A DNA stretch of 64,000 bases from Craterilacuibacter sp. RT1T (GCF_023502145.1 NZ_JAMFLI010000001.1:558001-622000); one strand, 5' to 3'; positions 47,731 through 56,817 are shown, counted from the first letter of the stretch. The notes: generated by a model not told the origin, from the letters alone. Program-made: numbers and translations.

Positions 47731-48543
47731 ATGTCGGTCGGGCATTACGAAAATTTTCCGGTAGGCTCGGTTTTATTGCCACGGCGCATGCGCCGGGGCG
47801 TGCATGCCATCTATCATTTTGCCCGCACTGCCGATGATATTGCCGATGAGGGCGATGCCGGTGCTGACGCCAGGCTGGCGGGGCTTGCCGCCTTGTCTTC
47901 TGCGCTGGACGAAATCGGTCGCGGCCAGTTGCCGCAAGACCCGATGATGCAGAATCTGGCGCAGGCCATTGCCGTGCATCAGCTGCCGCTGGCGCCGTTT
48001 TACGATTTGTTGTCGGCTTTTAGCCAGGATGTGAGCAAAACGCGTTATCAGGATTTTGCCGAAATCGTCGATTATTGCCGCCGTTCGGCCAATCCGGTCG
48101 GCCGTCTGATGCTGGCCTTGTATGGCGAGCACGATAGTAAAAGCCTGGCCATGTCTGATGGCATTTGTACCGCCTTGCAGCTGATTAATTTCCTGCAGGA
48201 TGTCGCCATCGACTGGGATAAGGGGCGGGTCTATCTGCCGCAAAGCGATATGGCCAAGTTCCGTGTCAGCGAAGCGCAGATTGCGGCGGGCGATACCTCC
48301 GGCTTGTGGACGCCTTTGATGCTGAAGGAGATCGGGCGCGCACGCGCCATGCTGGCAGCCGGTGCGCCATTGGGCCGGCGCTTGAAGGGGCGTTTTGGTT
48401 TTGAAATCCGCATGACCATACTCGGCGGCGAGCGCATTTTGCAAAAGCTGCATGCCAGTGGCGGCGATGTGTTCAAGGCGCGTCCGGTGCTCACGCGCAA
48501 GGATTGGCTGTATATGTTCTGGCGCGCGCTCAAGGCGTCCTGA
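47731..48543 (+). CDS. hpnC: Squalene/hydroxysqualene synthase HpnC
   Basis: This 270-residue prenyltransferase of the trans-isoprenyl diphosphate synthase fold makes hydroxysqualene from presqualene diphosphate. The two aspartate-rich motifs are FARTADDIADEGD and INFLQDVAIDWDKGRVYLP. The ATG at 47731 is the family-consistent start, but its ribosome-binding site is weak. A TATAAT box (47692-47697) precedes it. First gene of hpnCDE. Confidence 0.93.
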   Translation: MSVGHYENFPVGSVLLPRRMRRGVHAIYHFARTADDIADEGDAGADARLAGLAALSSALDEIGRGQLPQDPMMQNLAQAIAVHQLPLAPFYDLLSAFSQDVSKTRYQDFAEIVDYCRRSANPVGRLMLALYGEHDSKSLAMSDGICTALQLINFLQDVAIDWDKGRVYLPQSDMAKFRVSEAQIAAGDTSGLWTPLMLKEIGRARAMLAAGAPLGRRLKGRFGFEIRMTILGGERILQKLHASGGDVFKARPVLTRKDWLYMFWRALKAS

Positions 48544-48557
48544 ATTTCCAAATTTTA

Positions 48558-48586
48558 GGGTGGTGCGCCGGATGGGGGCGCCACCC
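48558..48586 (+). other. Stem-loop between hpnC and hpnD
   Basis: An imperfect GC-rich inverted repeat (GGGTGG-bulge-GCGCC with GGCGCCACCC) has no T tail. It is probably an RNA hairpin between coupled genes rather than a terminator. Confidence 0.35.
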
Positions 48587-48603
48587 GTTGCAAGGAGGCG
48601 CGT

Positions 48604-49449
48604 TTGACGCCAGACCAGTATTGCGCCGATAAGGCCAGAGCCAGCGGCTCCAGCTTTTACTCGGCCTTCCGCTTTTTGCCGGCCAAGCGCCGCCTGGCCA
48701 TTACCGCGCTGTATGCCTTTTGCCGCGAGGTGGATGATGTGGTGGATGAAATTCACGACGAGGCGGTCGCACGCGCCAAGCTTGGCTGGTGGCGCGAGGA
48801 AATCGGGCGCCTGTTTGATGGCACACCGCAGCATCCGGTGACGCAGGCGTTGCTGCCGCATGTGGATGCATTCGATCTGGCGCGCGGCCTGTTCGATGAA
48901 ATCATCGATGGCATGCAGATGGATCTGGATGTGGCGCGCTACAACCGTTTTGCCGATCTGTTGCTGTATTGTCACCGCGTGGCGGGGGTGGTGGGGCAGC
49001 TGTCGGCACAGATTTTCGGCTACAGCGACCGCGCGACGCTCAAGTATGCGCACGAGCTGGGCATCGCTTTTCAGTTGACCAATATCGCCCGCGATGTGGG
49101 TGAAGATGCACGCCGTGGCCGCTTATATCTGCCGGTGGAGGATTTGCAGCGCTTTAATGTGCCGGCGGCCGATATTATGGCCTACCGCGAAAGCGCGGCC
49201 TTTACCGAATTGATGGCCTTCCAGATTGCGCGGGCCGACGACTATTACCGGCGTGCCTGGGCCTTGTTGCCCAAGGCCGATCGCAAGGCGCAGCGCCCGG
49301 GGCTGATTATGGCGGCGATTTACCGCGCAACCTTGCACGAGTTGTCGCTGGATGGACCGGGTAAAGTGCTGAACCAGCGCCTGTCACTGCCACCGGGGCG
49401 CAAGCTGTGGCTGGCCTGGCGTACCTGGGCCTTCGGCTACCGCGCATGA
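48604..49449 (+). CDS. hpnD: Presqualene diphosphate synthase HpnD
   Basis: This 281-residue enzyme condenses two farnesyl diphosphates. The motifs FCREVDDVVDE and LTNIARDVGEDARRGRLYLP mark the catalytic aspartates. It starts at TTG with a near-perfect AAGGAGG ribosome-binding site. Its stop overlaps hpnE. Confidence 0.93.
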   Translation: MTPDQYCADKARASGSSFYSAFRFLPAKRRLAITALYAFCREVDDVVDEIHDEAVARAKLGWWREEIGRLFDGTPQHPVTQALLPHVDAFDLARGLFDEIIDGMQMDLDVARYNRFADLLLYCHRVAGVVGQLSAQIFGYSDRATLKYAHELGIAFQLTNIARDVGEDARRGRLYLPVEDLQRFNVPAADIMAYRESAAFTELMAFQIARADDYYRRAWALLPKADRKAQRPGLIMAAIYRATLHELSLDGPGKVLNQRLSLPPGRKLWLAWRTWAFGYRA

Positions 49450-50714
49450 AACGCAAGCCACGGGTGGCGGTGATCGGTGCCGGCTGGGCCGGGCTGTCGG
49501 CGGCCGTCGCGCTGGCGGATCAGGCCGAGCTGACCCTGATCGAGGCCGGGCGCGCGCCCGGCGGGCGGGCACGGCGCCTGCAAAGGCCGGCCTGTACGCT
49601 GGACAACGGCCAGCATATTCTGATTGGCGCTTATCACGACACCTTTGCCCTGATGCGGCGCGTGGGGCTCGAGCCGGAGGCGCTGTTGTTGCGCCAGCCG
49701 CTGAGCTGGTCCATGGCCGATGGTTTGTCGTTTGCCTGTCCGCGCCTGCCCGCGCCCTTGCATCTTTTGGCCGGCTTGCTGGGTGCCCATGGTTTGCGCT
49801 GGCGGGAAAAATTATCTTTACTGCGCGCGCTGTCGGGCCTGCGCCTGAGTCACTGGCGTGTGGCGCACGATGGCAGTGTCAGCGACTGGCTGGCAGAAAA
49901 GCGGCAAAGCGCCGCGCTGGTGCAGGGCTTCTGGCGCCCCATGGTGCTGTCGGCGCTTAATACCCCGCTGGAACGCGCTTCGATGCAGACGCTGGCCCGG
50001 GTGTTGGGCGATAGCGTGGGCGGGGCGCGCGCCGACAGCGATCTGATGCTGCCGCGGGTGGATTTGTCGCAGCTTTTGCCCGAACCGGCCTGGCGCTATC
50101 TGCAGGCACAAGGCGCAGACTGCCGCAGCGCTCAGCGGGTGCGATCGCTGGCGTTTGCTGCGGATGGGGTGGATGTTGATGGCGAACGCTTTGACCGGGT
50201 GATTGTGGCGCTGCCGCCGTGGCAGGCGGCGCATTTGGTGTCCAGTGAAATGGCCGGTGTCGCCCTTCAGGCTTTTCAAGCGCAGCCGATAACCACCGTA
50301 TACCTTGGCTTTGCCCGCCTGCCGGCCTTGCCGCGCCAGATGACCGGCCTGACCCACGGGCGGGTGCACTGGTTTTTTGACCGCGAGCGCTTGTGCGGCG
50401 AAACAGGGCAGATTGCGGCGGTGATCAGCTGTGATGCGGGCGAGGGGGAGGAAGGCGCGCTGATTGCCGAGGTGCTGGCCGATCTGGCCGCTATTTGCGG
50501 GCCGCTGGACGCGCCTTTGTCGGTGCAGGTGGTGCGCGAGAAGCGCGCGACTTTCGCCTCCGGCGTGGCGCTGGCGCGACCGGGGCCGCGCATGCAGGTA
50601 AACTATGGCTATCTTGCCGGGGACTGGGTGAATCCGGATTACCCGGCGACTTTGGAAGGCGCCGTCAGAAGCGGCGCGGCTGCGGCATCTGCCGTGATGC
50701 ACGACTGGAATTGA
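49446..50714 (+). CDS. hpnE: Hydroxysqualene dehydroxylase HpnE
   Basis: This 422-residue FAD-dependent amine oxidase-fold protein has the dinucleotide motif VAVIGAGWAGLSAAVALA, then a GGRARR turn and a C-terminal FAD segment with GDWVNPDYPATLEGAVRSG (around 50623-50680). It reduces hydroxysqualene to squalene, completing the hpnCDE route. No squalene-hopene cyclase gene is in the window. The next gene starts 4 bp after its stop. Confidence 0.93.
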   Translation: MKRKPRVAVIGAGWAGLSAAVALADQAELTLIEAGRAPGGRARRLQRPACTLDNGQHILIGAYHDTFALMRRVGLEPEALLLRQPLSWSMADGLSFACPRLPAPLHLLAGLLGAHGLRWREKLSLLRALSGLRLSHWRVAHDGSVSDWLAEKRQSAALVQGFWRPMVLSALNTPLERASMQTLARVLGDSVGGARADSDLMLPRVDLSQLLPEPAWRYLQAQGADCRSAQRVRSLAFAADGVDVDGERFDRVIVALPPWQAAHLVSSEMAGVALQAFQAQPITTVYLGFARLPALPRQMTGLTHGRVHWFFDRERLCGETGQIAAVISCDAGEGEEGALIAEVLADLAAICGPLDAPLSVQVVREKRATFASGVALARPGPRMQVNYGYLAGDWVNPDYPATLEGAVRSGAAAASAVMHDWN

Positions 50715-50718
50715 TCTT

Positions 50719-51477
50719 ATGACTACACAAGACTTGGCAGCAGACTGCCTGAACGGGCGCGTTATTCTGGTAACCGGCGCCACCCAAGGCATAGGCGAGC
50801 AGGCAGCCTGGCATTACGCCCGTCACGGCGCGACCGTGGTGCTGTTGGCACGCAATACCAAGCGTTTGGAAGCACTGTACGACGCGATCGTGGCCGAGGG
50901 TTTGCCCGAGCCGGTCGCCATCGTGCTGGATCTGCTTAAGGCCAGCGACGAAGAATTCAATAATCTGGCTTTCCAGCTGGGGCAGTCGCTGGGTCGGCTG
51001 GATGGCATCGTCCACTGCGCATCGCATATGTATGCCCTGTCACCTTTGGCCAACCAGACCATAGATGAATGGATGAACCAGTACCGCATCAATACGGTGG
51101 CGCCGTTCGCGCTGACCCGCGCTTGCCTGCCGCTTCTGAAAGCCGCACCGGATGCTTCGGTGCTGTTTGTCGGCGAAGAGCACGGCCAGCAGGCCAAGGC
51201 CTTCTGGGGCGCGTTCGGGGCGTCGCATGCCGGTCTGGGCTATCTGATGCAGGTGGCCGCCAGCGAGTGGGATGTTTTCCCCAATTTGCGCGTCAATTTG
51301 TTGACCCCGGGTTCGGTCAACTCGCCGCAGCGCCTGCGCACCCACCCGGGCGAGGCGCGCTGTGAGCGCGGCGAACTGGCCGATCTGATGCCGCATTTCC
51401 TGTACTGGCTCAGTGCGGCGAGTGCAGGGCGCAGTGGCGAAATCATCCATCTGGATCTGCGTACCCAAACTGCTTGA
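50719..51477 (+). CDS. YciK-like short-chain dehydrogenase family protein with degenerate active site
   Basis: This 252-residue SDR-fold protein has an intact cofactor motif TGATQGIG (about 20-27). The layout follows E. coli YciK, but the catalytic Tyr-x3-Lys is replaced: Phe166 stands for Tyr and His170 for Lys in WGAFGASHAG. The upstream serine region reads VGEEHGQQ. An ordinary SDR reaction is therefore unlikely, and a structural or regulatory role is possible. It lies 4 bp after hpnE and 11 bp before the lipoprotein gene. Confidence 0.85.
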   Translation: MTTQDLAADCLNGRVILVTGATQGIGEQAAWHYARHGATVVLLARNTKRLEALYDAIVAEGLPEPVAIVLDLLKASDEEFNNLAFQLGQSLGRLDGIVHCASHMYALSPLANQTIDEWMNQYRINTVAPFALTRACLPLLKAAPDASVLFVGEEHGQQAKAFWGAFGASHAGLGYLMQVAASEWDVFPNLRVNLLTPGSVNSPQRLRTHPGEARCERGELADLMPHFLYWLSAASAGRSGEIIHLDLRTQTA

Positions 51478-51488
51478 AGGAGTGGCGC

Positions 51489-52010
51489 ATGAAAACAGGG
51501 TTCTGGCTGCCGCTATGCGTGCTGCTTTCCGGCTGTAACTGGATAGGCAATCTGACCGGCCTCACCCATGATGCCAATAAGGCCATCGGTGCGGCCTGTC
51601 GCCAGACCGGGCGTTCGCTGGAAGAGTGTTTTTTGCGCAACGAGGACGCGGACAAGGCGCAGATTTACGCCGGCTGGCGTGAAATGAATGAGTACATGGT
51701 GAAAAACAAGCTGGACACCATGGCGCCTCCAGCATCCCCCGCCAAACCCGCGACCGGTTTGCCGGCTAAGGCGACCCCGTCGCATAGCAAGGCGGCGCCG
51801 GCAGTGGTGCAACTGGGGCCGACACATCTGAGTAGTGAAGAAGCAGACAAGCAGGCACAAAGCGATCCGCAGGTAGAGGCGGTGCTCTCTGCCATGCGCG
51901 AGCGCAAGGGCGGTGCGGTCAAGGCAGGCAGTGGTGCAGAAGCCGATCAGATGCGTTTGTTGGATATCATTCGCCAGTCCCAGCCTGGCGCGAGTGCGGC
52001 ACCCGGCTAA
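51489..52010 (+). CDS. Small lipoprotein of unknown function
   Basis: This 173-residue protein has a lipobox LLSGC (Cys near residue 16) after MKTGFWLPLCV. A middle part with Cys residues (ACRQTGRSLEECF) is followed by a Pro/Ala-rich segment (about 78-112) and a charged C-terminus. I recognise no family. AAGGAG precedes the ATG. It probably sits in the periplasm, anchored to a membrane. Confidence 0.75.
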   Translation: MKTGFWLPLCVLLSGCNWIGNLTGLTHDANKAIGAACRQTGRSLEECFLRNEDADKAQIYAGWREMNEYMVKNKLDTMAPPASPAKPATGLPAKATPSHSKAAPAVVQLGPTHLSSEEADKQAQSDPQVEAVLSAMRERKGGAVKAGSGAEADQMRLLDIIRQSQPGASAAPG

Positions 52011-52110
52011 GTCTTTCTGCGCTAACCTAGCCGACATTCATTCAAACAATGTCCAGCCAGCTTCCAAAAATAGGGGGAAGGCTGGCTATTGCTGTTCTTG
52101 CGGAATCATC

Positions 52111-53472
52111 ATGGCCAAAGCCAAAACCATCTATAGCTGCACCGAGTGTGGTGGCACTTCGCCCAAATGGCAGGGCAAGTGCCCGCATTGCAATGCCTGG
52201 AATACCCTGGTCGAGGCGGTTGACGCGCCCGCTGCCGCGCCGCGCTTTGAAACCTGGACCAGCCAGACCAGCCGCGTGCAAAGCCTGTCTTCGGTGCAGG
52301 CCGAAGAAGTGCCGCGCGAGAGTTGCGGCATGGAAGAACTCGACCGTGTGCTGGGCGGGGGCTTGGTGCAAGGTGGCGTGATCTTGCTGGGCGGGGATCC
52401 GGGTATAGGCAAGTCCACGCTGCTATTGCAGGCGCTGGCCACCATGGGGGCCAACCGCAAGGTCTTGTATGTGTCGGGCGAGGAGTCGCCGCAGCAGATT
52501 GCGCTGCGCGCCTCGCGCCTGCAGCTGGATGCCAGCCATGTGCGCCTGCTGGCCGAGATCCGGCTGGAGGCGGTAATTGCCGCGCTCAAGGACGAGCAGC
52601 CGGCAGTGGCGGTGATCGACTCCATCCAGACACTGTACTCGGATCAGGTCAGCTCCGCGCCCGGTTCGGTGTCGCAGGTGCGCGAATGTGCGGCGCAGCT
52701 GACCCGTATTGCCAAGCAGTCCGGCATCACCATCGTGCTGGTCGGCCATGTCACCAAGGAAGGTGCGATCGCCGGCCCGCGCGTACTGGAGCATATTGTC
52801 GACACCGTGCTGTATTTCGAGGGTGACAGCCATTCCAACTACCGCATGATACGGGCGATCAAAAACCGCTTCGGTGCCGCCAACGAGTTGGGCGTGTTTG
52901 CCATGACCGAGCGCGGCATCAAGGGCGTGTCCAATCCGTCGGCTATTTTCCTGTCGTCTTACCGCGATGATGTGCCCGGCTCTTGCGTGCTGGTCAGTCA
53001 GGACGGCACGCGCCCCCTATTGGTCGAAGTGCAGGCCTTGGTGGACAACGCGCACGGCTTTCAGCCCAAGCGTCTGGCGCTGGGGCTGGACCAGAACCGG
53101 CTGGCGCTATTGCTGGCGGTGATGCATCGTCATGCCGGTGTGAGCTGTGCCGATCAGGATGTATTTCTCAATGCGGTGGGCGGGGTCAAGATTATCGAGC
53201 CGGCCGCCGATCTGGCGCTGGTGCTGGCCATGGTGTCTTCGCTGCGGAACAAGCCCTTGCCGGAAAAACTGGTGGTGTTTGGCGAGCTGGGGCTGGCCGG
53301 TGAAGTGAGGCCGGTGTCGCGCGGGCAGGAGCGGCTGAAAGAAGCCGCCAAGCTGGGCTTTACCCGTGCGCTGGTGCCCACGGCCAATCGCCCGCGCCAG
53401 CCCATTGCCGGGCTGGAAATCATCGGTATCGAGCGCCTGTCCGAGGCGGTGGCGTTTATTGCTGAGCGTTAA
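52111..53472 (+). CDS. radA: DNA repair protein RadA (Sms)
   Basis: This 453-residue DnaB-like helicase acts in homologous recombination. Its N-terminal zinc finger is CTECGGTSPKWQGKCPHC (Cys10, 13, 24, 27). Walker A is GGDPGIGKST (about 94-103), the RadA-specific KNRFG motif is at 251-255, and a Lon-like C-terminal domain follows (about 270-453). The ATG at 52111 is the family start. The gene ends near a fragment of the MITE-like repeat. Confidence 0.96.
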   Translation: MAKAKTIYSCTECGGTSPKWQGKCPHCNAWNTLVEAVDAPAAAPRFETWTSQTSRVQSLSSVQAEEVPRESCGMEELDRVLGGGLVQGGVILLGGDPGIGKSTLLLQALATMGANRKVLYVSGEESPQQIALRASRLQLDASHVRLLAEIRLEAVIAALKDEQPAVAVIDSIQTLYSDQVSSAPGSVSQVRECAAQLTRIAKQSGITIVLVGHVTKEGAIAGPRVLEHIVDTVLYFEGDSHSNYRMIRAIKNRFGAANELGVFAMTERGIKGVSNPSAIFLSSYRDDVPGSCVLVSQDGTRPLLVEVQALVDNAHGFQPKRLALGLDQNRLALLLAVMHRHAGVSCADQDVFLNAVGGVKIIEPAADLALVLAMVSSLRNKPLPEKLVVFGELGLAGEVRPVSRGQERLKEAAKLGFTRALVPTANRPRQPIAGLEIIGIERLSEAVAFIAER

Positions 53473-53488
53473 GCGCCTGTCGCCGCCG

Positions 53489-53538
53489 TTTTTAACGCCG
53501 TATCGTCGATGCGCAGCAGATCGTGAACCGGTGCTAAG
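53489..53538. repeat. Truncated inverted copy of the MITE-like element
   Basis: These 50 bases match the left end of the 45117-45264 element in reverse orientation with 47 identities; the other 98 bases are absent. The copy lies between the convergent radA and secretin-domain genes and contains the stop codon (53534-53536) of the latter. Confidence 0.7.
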
Positions 53539-54256
53539 GCGCGCGGGTGACGCGTAGCCGCACCGTGCTCAGGCTTTGCCTGTTGCCGCCTTGTGCACCG
53601 AATATAAATAGCTGCCCGCCGCGCCCGTCCTCGCGGATGCTGCCCAACGTCACCCAGCTGCCCAAAGGCGCGCTCAAGGTGGTGACCAGCGATTGTTTGC
53701 GCACGCTTGAGCCCTTGCCCAAAGCTTCGTCGCTGACCGAAATATCCAGCAACACCTGCTGGCCGTTCAGCCTTGGCGTGACTTGAAAGCCGCTGATGGC
53801 GCGCTGGCTGTTCTGTCCGTTAAACCACCACGGCAGCGGGCGCTCGACGCCCAGACTGATGCTGCCGCTTTTGCCCGAGAGCAGGCTTAAGCTTTGCAGG
53901 GTGCTGTTGTGGCGGCTGCTGCTATTGACCGACCAGCCATTATTGCTGCTTGTGGCGTTGCCCAGATTGATTTCGCTGCGAAAGCCTTGTGCCGATTTGT
54001 CCTGCGCGACTTCGATGTTCAGCATGGCCGGCTGGGTGTCAAGTTCGCGCGCCGCCTGTGCCAGCACCTGCTCGCGCGCTGCGCTGGCATTGATGATCAG
54101 CTTGCCATCGAAGGCCGACAGCGATTCGCCCGGCTGCAGTGTCGGGCGCAGCGCTGCGGCGACTTCATTTGCATTGGCCCAGTCCAGCGTCAGCACCTGC
54201 AAGGCATGGGCGGGCAGGGCCAGAAGCAGCAAGAGCGCAGAGAGTGCGGGTTTCAT
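53534..54256 (-). CDS. Exported protein with secretin N-like short domain
   Basis: This 240-residue protein has a signal peptide (MKPALSALLLLLALPAHA). Residues about 20-85 (VLTLDWANANEVAAALRP, GKLIINAS, LAQAARELDT) resemble the N0/short domain of type II and III secretins, but the barrel region is missing. The C-terminal half is Ser/Asn-rich and not recognised. AAGGA precedes the ATG, which overlaps the upstream UbiB-family stop (ATGA). A stand-alone secretin-like domain suggests a pilus- or secretion-related accessory role, which is inference. Confidence 0.75.
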   Translation of the reverse strand: MKPALSALLLLLALPAHALQVLTLDWANANEVAAALRPTLQPGESLSAFDGKLIINASAAREQVLAQAARELDTQPAMLNIEVAQDKSAQGFRSEINLGNATSSNNGWSVNSSSRHNSTLQSLSLLSGKSGSISLGVERPLPWWFNGQNSQRAISGFQVTPRLNGQQVLLDISVSDEALGKGSSVRKQSLVTTLSAPLGSWVTLGSIREDGRGGQLFIFGAQGGNRQSLSTVRLRVTRAP

Positions 54257-55938
54257 CAGTATTCCTTGCCGGCGCGCCAGATGGAAAAAATCAGCCACAG
54301 GCTGTTGAGCATGGCCACCATAAAGCCGAGAAAGCCGAATAGCGGCAGGCCGAACAGCATGGGGCCGGCATTGACCGTCATCACGATGCTGGAGCCTATG
54401 ATCAGGCAGCCGGTCACGATGCCCATGGTCAGGCGGTTGGCGCTTTTGTCTATCTGGCGGCCGAAACTGTCCAGCCGCGCCAAATCCAGATTAATGCGGA
54501 ACTTGCCCTGGCGCACATCGCGCGCCATGCGCACCATGTCGTGCGGCAGGCCGGCCAGCATGGTTATGCCGTCCAGCAGGCTTTGTTTGCCTTTGCGGGC
54601 GATGGCTTTGGGGTGGTAACGCGCCTTGATCAGCTCGCGCACAAAAGGGGTGAGCTGGTCGACCAGATAAAATTCGGGGTCAAGCTGCCGCCCCAGCCCC
54701 TCCAGTGTGATCAGTGCCTTGAACAGCATGGCAAGGTCGGGCGGCAAGACAATGCCGTGATCGCGAATCAGCGCCATGATGTCGTTAATCAGCTGGCTGA
54801 TATTCAGCTGGCCCAGCGGCACATGTTCGTACTGGAACATCAGCTCGGACACATCATAGGCAAAGCGCTGTTCATCCACCGGATTGCGCCCGGTCCATTC
54901 GATCAGCGCCTCGGCCATGGCGCGCTCGTCGCGCCGTGCCAGCGCCGACAGCAAATCGACAATCTCGTCGCGTCTGACATGCGACAGGCGTCCGACCATG
55001 CCGAAATCGATAAAGGCGATGCGGTTGTCCGGCAGGTAGAACACATTGCCCGGATGCGGGTCGGCATGGAAAAAGCCGTTGATCAAGATCATCTTCAGTA
55101 CGGCATCGGCGCCGCGCCGCGCCAGCAGGCTGGCATCCAGCCCCGCCCCGGGCAGAAGGTCGAGCCGTCCGCCCGGAATGCCCTCGATATAGTCCTGTAC
55201 ATTGATTTCGCTATTGCTGAAGTCCCAGTACACCTTGGGTACCACCATATGCGGGTCGTCCTTGAAGTCGTGGGCGAAGCGATCCATGCCGCGTCCTTCG
55301 GCCGCCAGATCCAGCTCGCGCTTTAGCGAACGGGCGAACTGGGCGACGATTTCGCGCGCGTGGTAGTGGCGGGTCTCGGGGAACTCCATCTCGATCAGGT
55401 AAGCGATATGGTCGAGGATGCGCAGATCGGCTTCGACCTTGGCGACAATGGCAGGGCGGCGCAGCTTGATCGCAACCACCGTGCCATCTTTCAGGCGGGC
55501 ACGGTGCACCTGGGCGATGGAGGCTGCCCCTATCGGTTGGGCTTCGAAGGCATCGAATACTTCGTCCAGCGGCCGGCCCAGTGCCTTGCTGATCAGCGGG
55601 GCAACTTGCAAGGCAGGGATGGGCGGCACGCGGTTTTGCAGTTTTTCGAACTCGGCAATCCATTCGGGCGGGAACACATCGACGCGGGTGGATAGTATCT
55701 GCCCGAGCTTGATAAAGGTCGGCCCTAGTTCTTCAAAAGCGAGGCGCAGGCGTATCGGGGTGGGAATGGCGGTGACGGTTTCCGTTGTCTCATGGCGTAG
55801 CAACTTGGCCATCTGCGCCATGGCGCTGGGCAGACCCAGGCGTTCGGCAAAGCGCCCCAGTCCATGACGTACCAGAATCGCACTGATTTCGCGCAGGCGG
55901 GGGAGGTCGCGCATGGCAACCAGCGTTTCTCTTAACAT
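54256..55938 (-). CDS. UbiB/ABC1 (AarF)-family atypical kinase
   Basis: This 560-residue protein has the KxGQ motif FIKLGQ (Lys77, Gly79, Gln80) and the alanine-rich loop PIGAASIAQVHRA. AIKLRRP, NGFFHADPHPGN and FIDFGMVGR follow. Two C-terminal helices (about 500-550) place it in the inner membrane. UbiB proteins support ubiquinone synthesis and lipid trafficking. No other ubi gene is adjacent, so a role outside ubiquinone is not excluded. The start is the first ATG of a conserved frame. Confidence 0.9.
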   Translation of the reverse strand: MLRETLVAMRDLPRLREISAILVRHGLGRFAERLGLPSAMAQMAKLLRHETTETVTAIPTPIRLRLAFEELGPTFIKLGQILSTRVDVFPPEWIAEFEKLQNRVPPIPALQVAPLISKALGRPLDEVFDAFEAQPIGAASIAQVHRARLKDGTVVAIKLRRPAIVAKVEADLRILDHIAYLIEMEFPETRHYHAREIVAQFARSLKRELDLAAEGRGMDRFAHDFKDDPHMVVPKVYWDFSNSEINVQDYIEGIPGGRLDLLPGAGLDASLLARRGADAVLKMILINGFFHADPHPGNVFYLPDNRIAFIDFGMVGRLSHVRRDEIVDLLSALARRDERAMAEALIEWTGRNPVDEQRFAYDVSELMFQYEHVPLGQLNISQLINDIMALIRDHGIVLPPDLAMLFKALITLEGLGRQLDPEFYLVDQLTPFVRELIKARYHPKAIARKGKQSLLDGITMLAGLPHDMVRMARDVRQGKFRINLDLARLDSFGRQIDKSANRLTMGIVTGCLIIGSSIVMTVNAGPMLFGLPLFGFLGFMVAMLNSLWLIFSIWRAGKEY

Positions 55939-56001
55939 GGCTATCCAGATGTTTGGGACTTCGACTTTACACTGCAGGTCACGTTCGATAGAGTGCAGTG
56001 T

Positions 56002-56796
56002 ATGAAATTGCCTTTATTCTTACCAGCTCTGTTTTTTGCATTTTTCATGACTTTTGCTTATGCAGCGCCGGAGGCGCAAGTCAAGGGATTCGCAACAAGT
56101 GAAGAACAGTCCGACCCTATTGCCCGTTTTGCCTCCGCACCGGGCGAAGAGGCCGTGGGTGACTTATTGCTGCAGGCCATGAGCCTGATCGGTGTGGCTT
56201 ACCGCTTTGGCGGTAACTCGCCGGCATCGGGGCTGGATTGCAGCGGTTTCATCAAATATGTGTTTGAAAAGTCGCTCAAGGTGAATCTGCCGCGCACGGC
56301 GGCCGAAATGGCGCGTGCCGGCCGGGCGGTCGAGCGCGACGAGCTGGCGGCGGGCGATTTGGTGTTTTTCAATACCCGGGGCTTTCGCAACTCCCACGCC
56401 GGCATTTATCTGGGCGGCAACAAGTTTATCCATGCGCCGCGTAGCGGCAAGAATATTGAAGTTTCCAATATGACCGGCAGCTACTGGGTTAGCCGGTATA
56501 ATGGCGCTCGACGTGTGCAGCGTGGCCAACCGGTGCAACTGGAGGCGGCGGCTGAGCATCCGGTACGTAGCCGCGAGGCTGCTGCCCCTGTTGCTCGTGC
56601 CACCAGTAAAAGTAAGGCGAACAGCCGTAACAAGGTCGTTGCTGGCAAGAAAAGCACAGCGCAAAAAAGTAGCGTAAAAAGCCGGACATCGACTCGTGCC
56701 AGCGCCAAAAGCAGCAAGGCTAGCAGCACGAAAAAGCAGGCGAGCGCCAAAAAAGCACCGGCCAAAAAGACAAGCAGTCAAAAGAAAAGCAGCTAG
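56002..56796 (+). CDS. NlpC/P60 peptidoglycan hydrolase with basic C-terminal tail
   Basis: This 264-residue exported endopeptidase has a signal peptide (about 1-24). The catalytic triad is Cys80 (GLDCSGF), His132 (HAGIYLG) and His144 (FIHAPRSG). Residues about 190-264 form a tail made mostly of Lys, Ser, Ala and Arg, as in histone H1-like proteins. Such a tail could bind anionic polymers or peptidoglycan. The ATG at 56002 is chosen over a GTG at 55993. It probably cleaves peptide stems in the periplasm. Confidence 0.9.
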   Translation: MKLPLFLPALFFAFFMTFAYAAPEAQVKGFATSEEQSDPIARFASAPGEEAVGDLLLQAMSLIGVAYRFGGNSPASGLDCSGFIKYVFEKSLKVNLPRTAAEMARAGRAVERDELAAGDLVFFNTRGFRNSHAGIYLGGNKFIHAPRSGKNIEVSNMTGSYWVSRYNGARRVQRGQPVQLEAAAEHPVRSREAAAPVARATSKSKANSRNKVVAGKKSTAQKSSVKSRTSTRASAKSSKASSTKKQASAKKAPAKKTSSQKKSS

Positions 56797-56817
56797 GCGC
56801 TTCAAGATCAACCGTAC

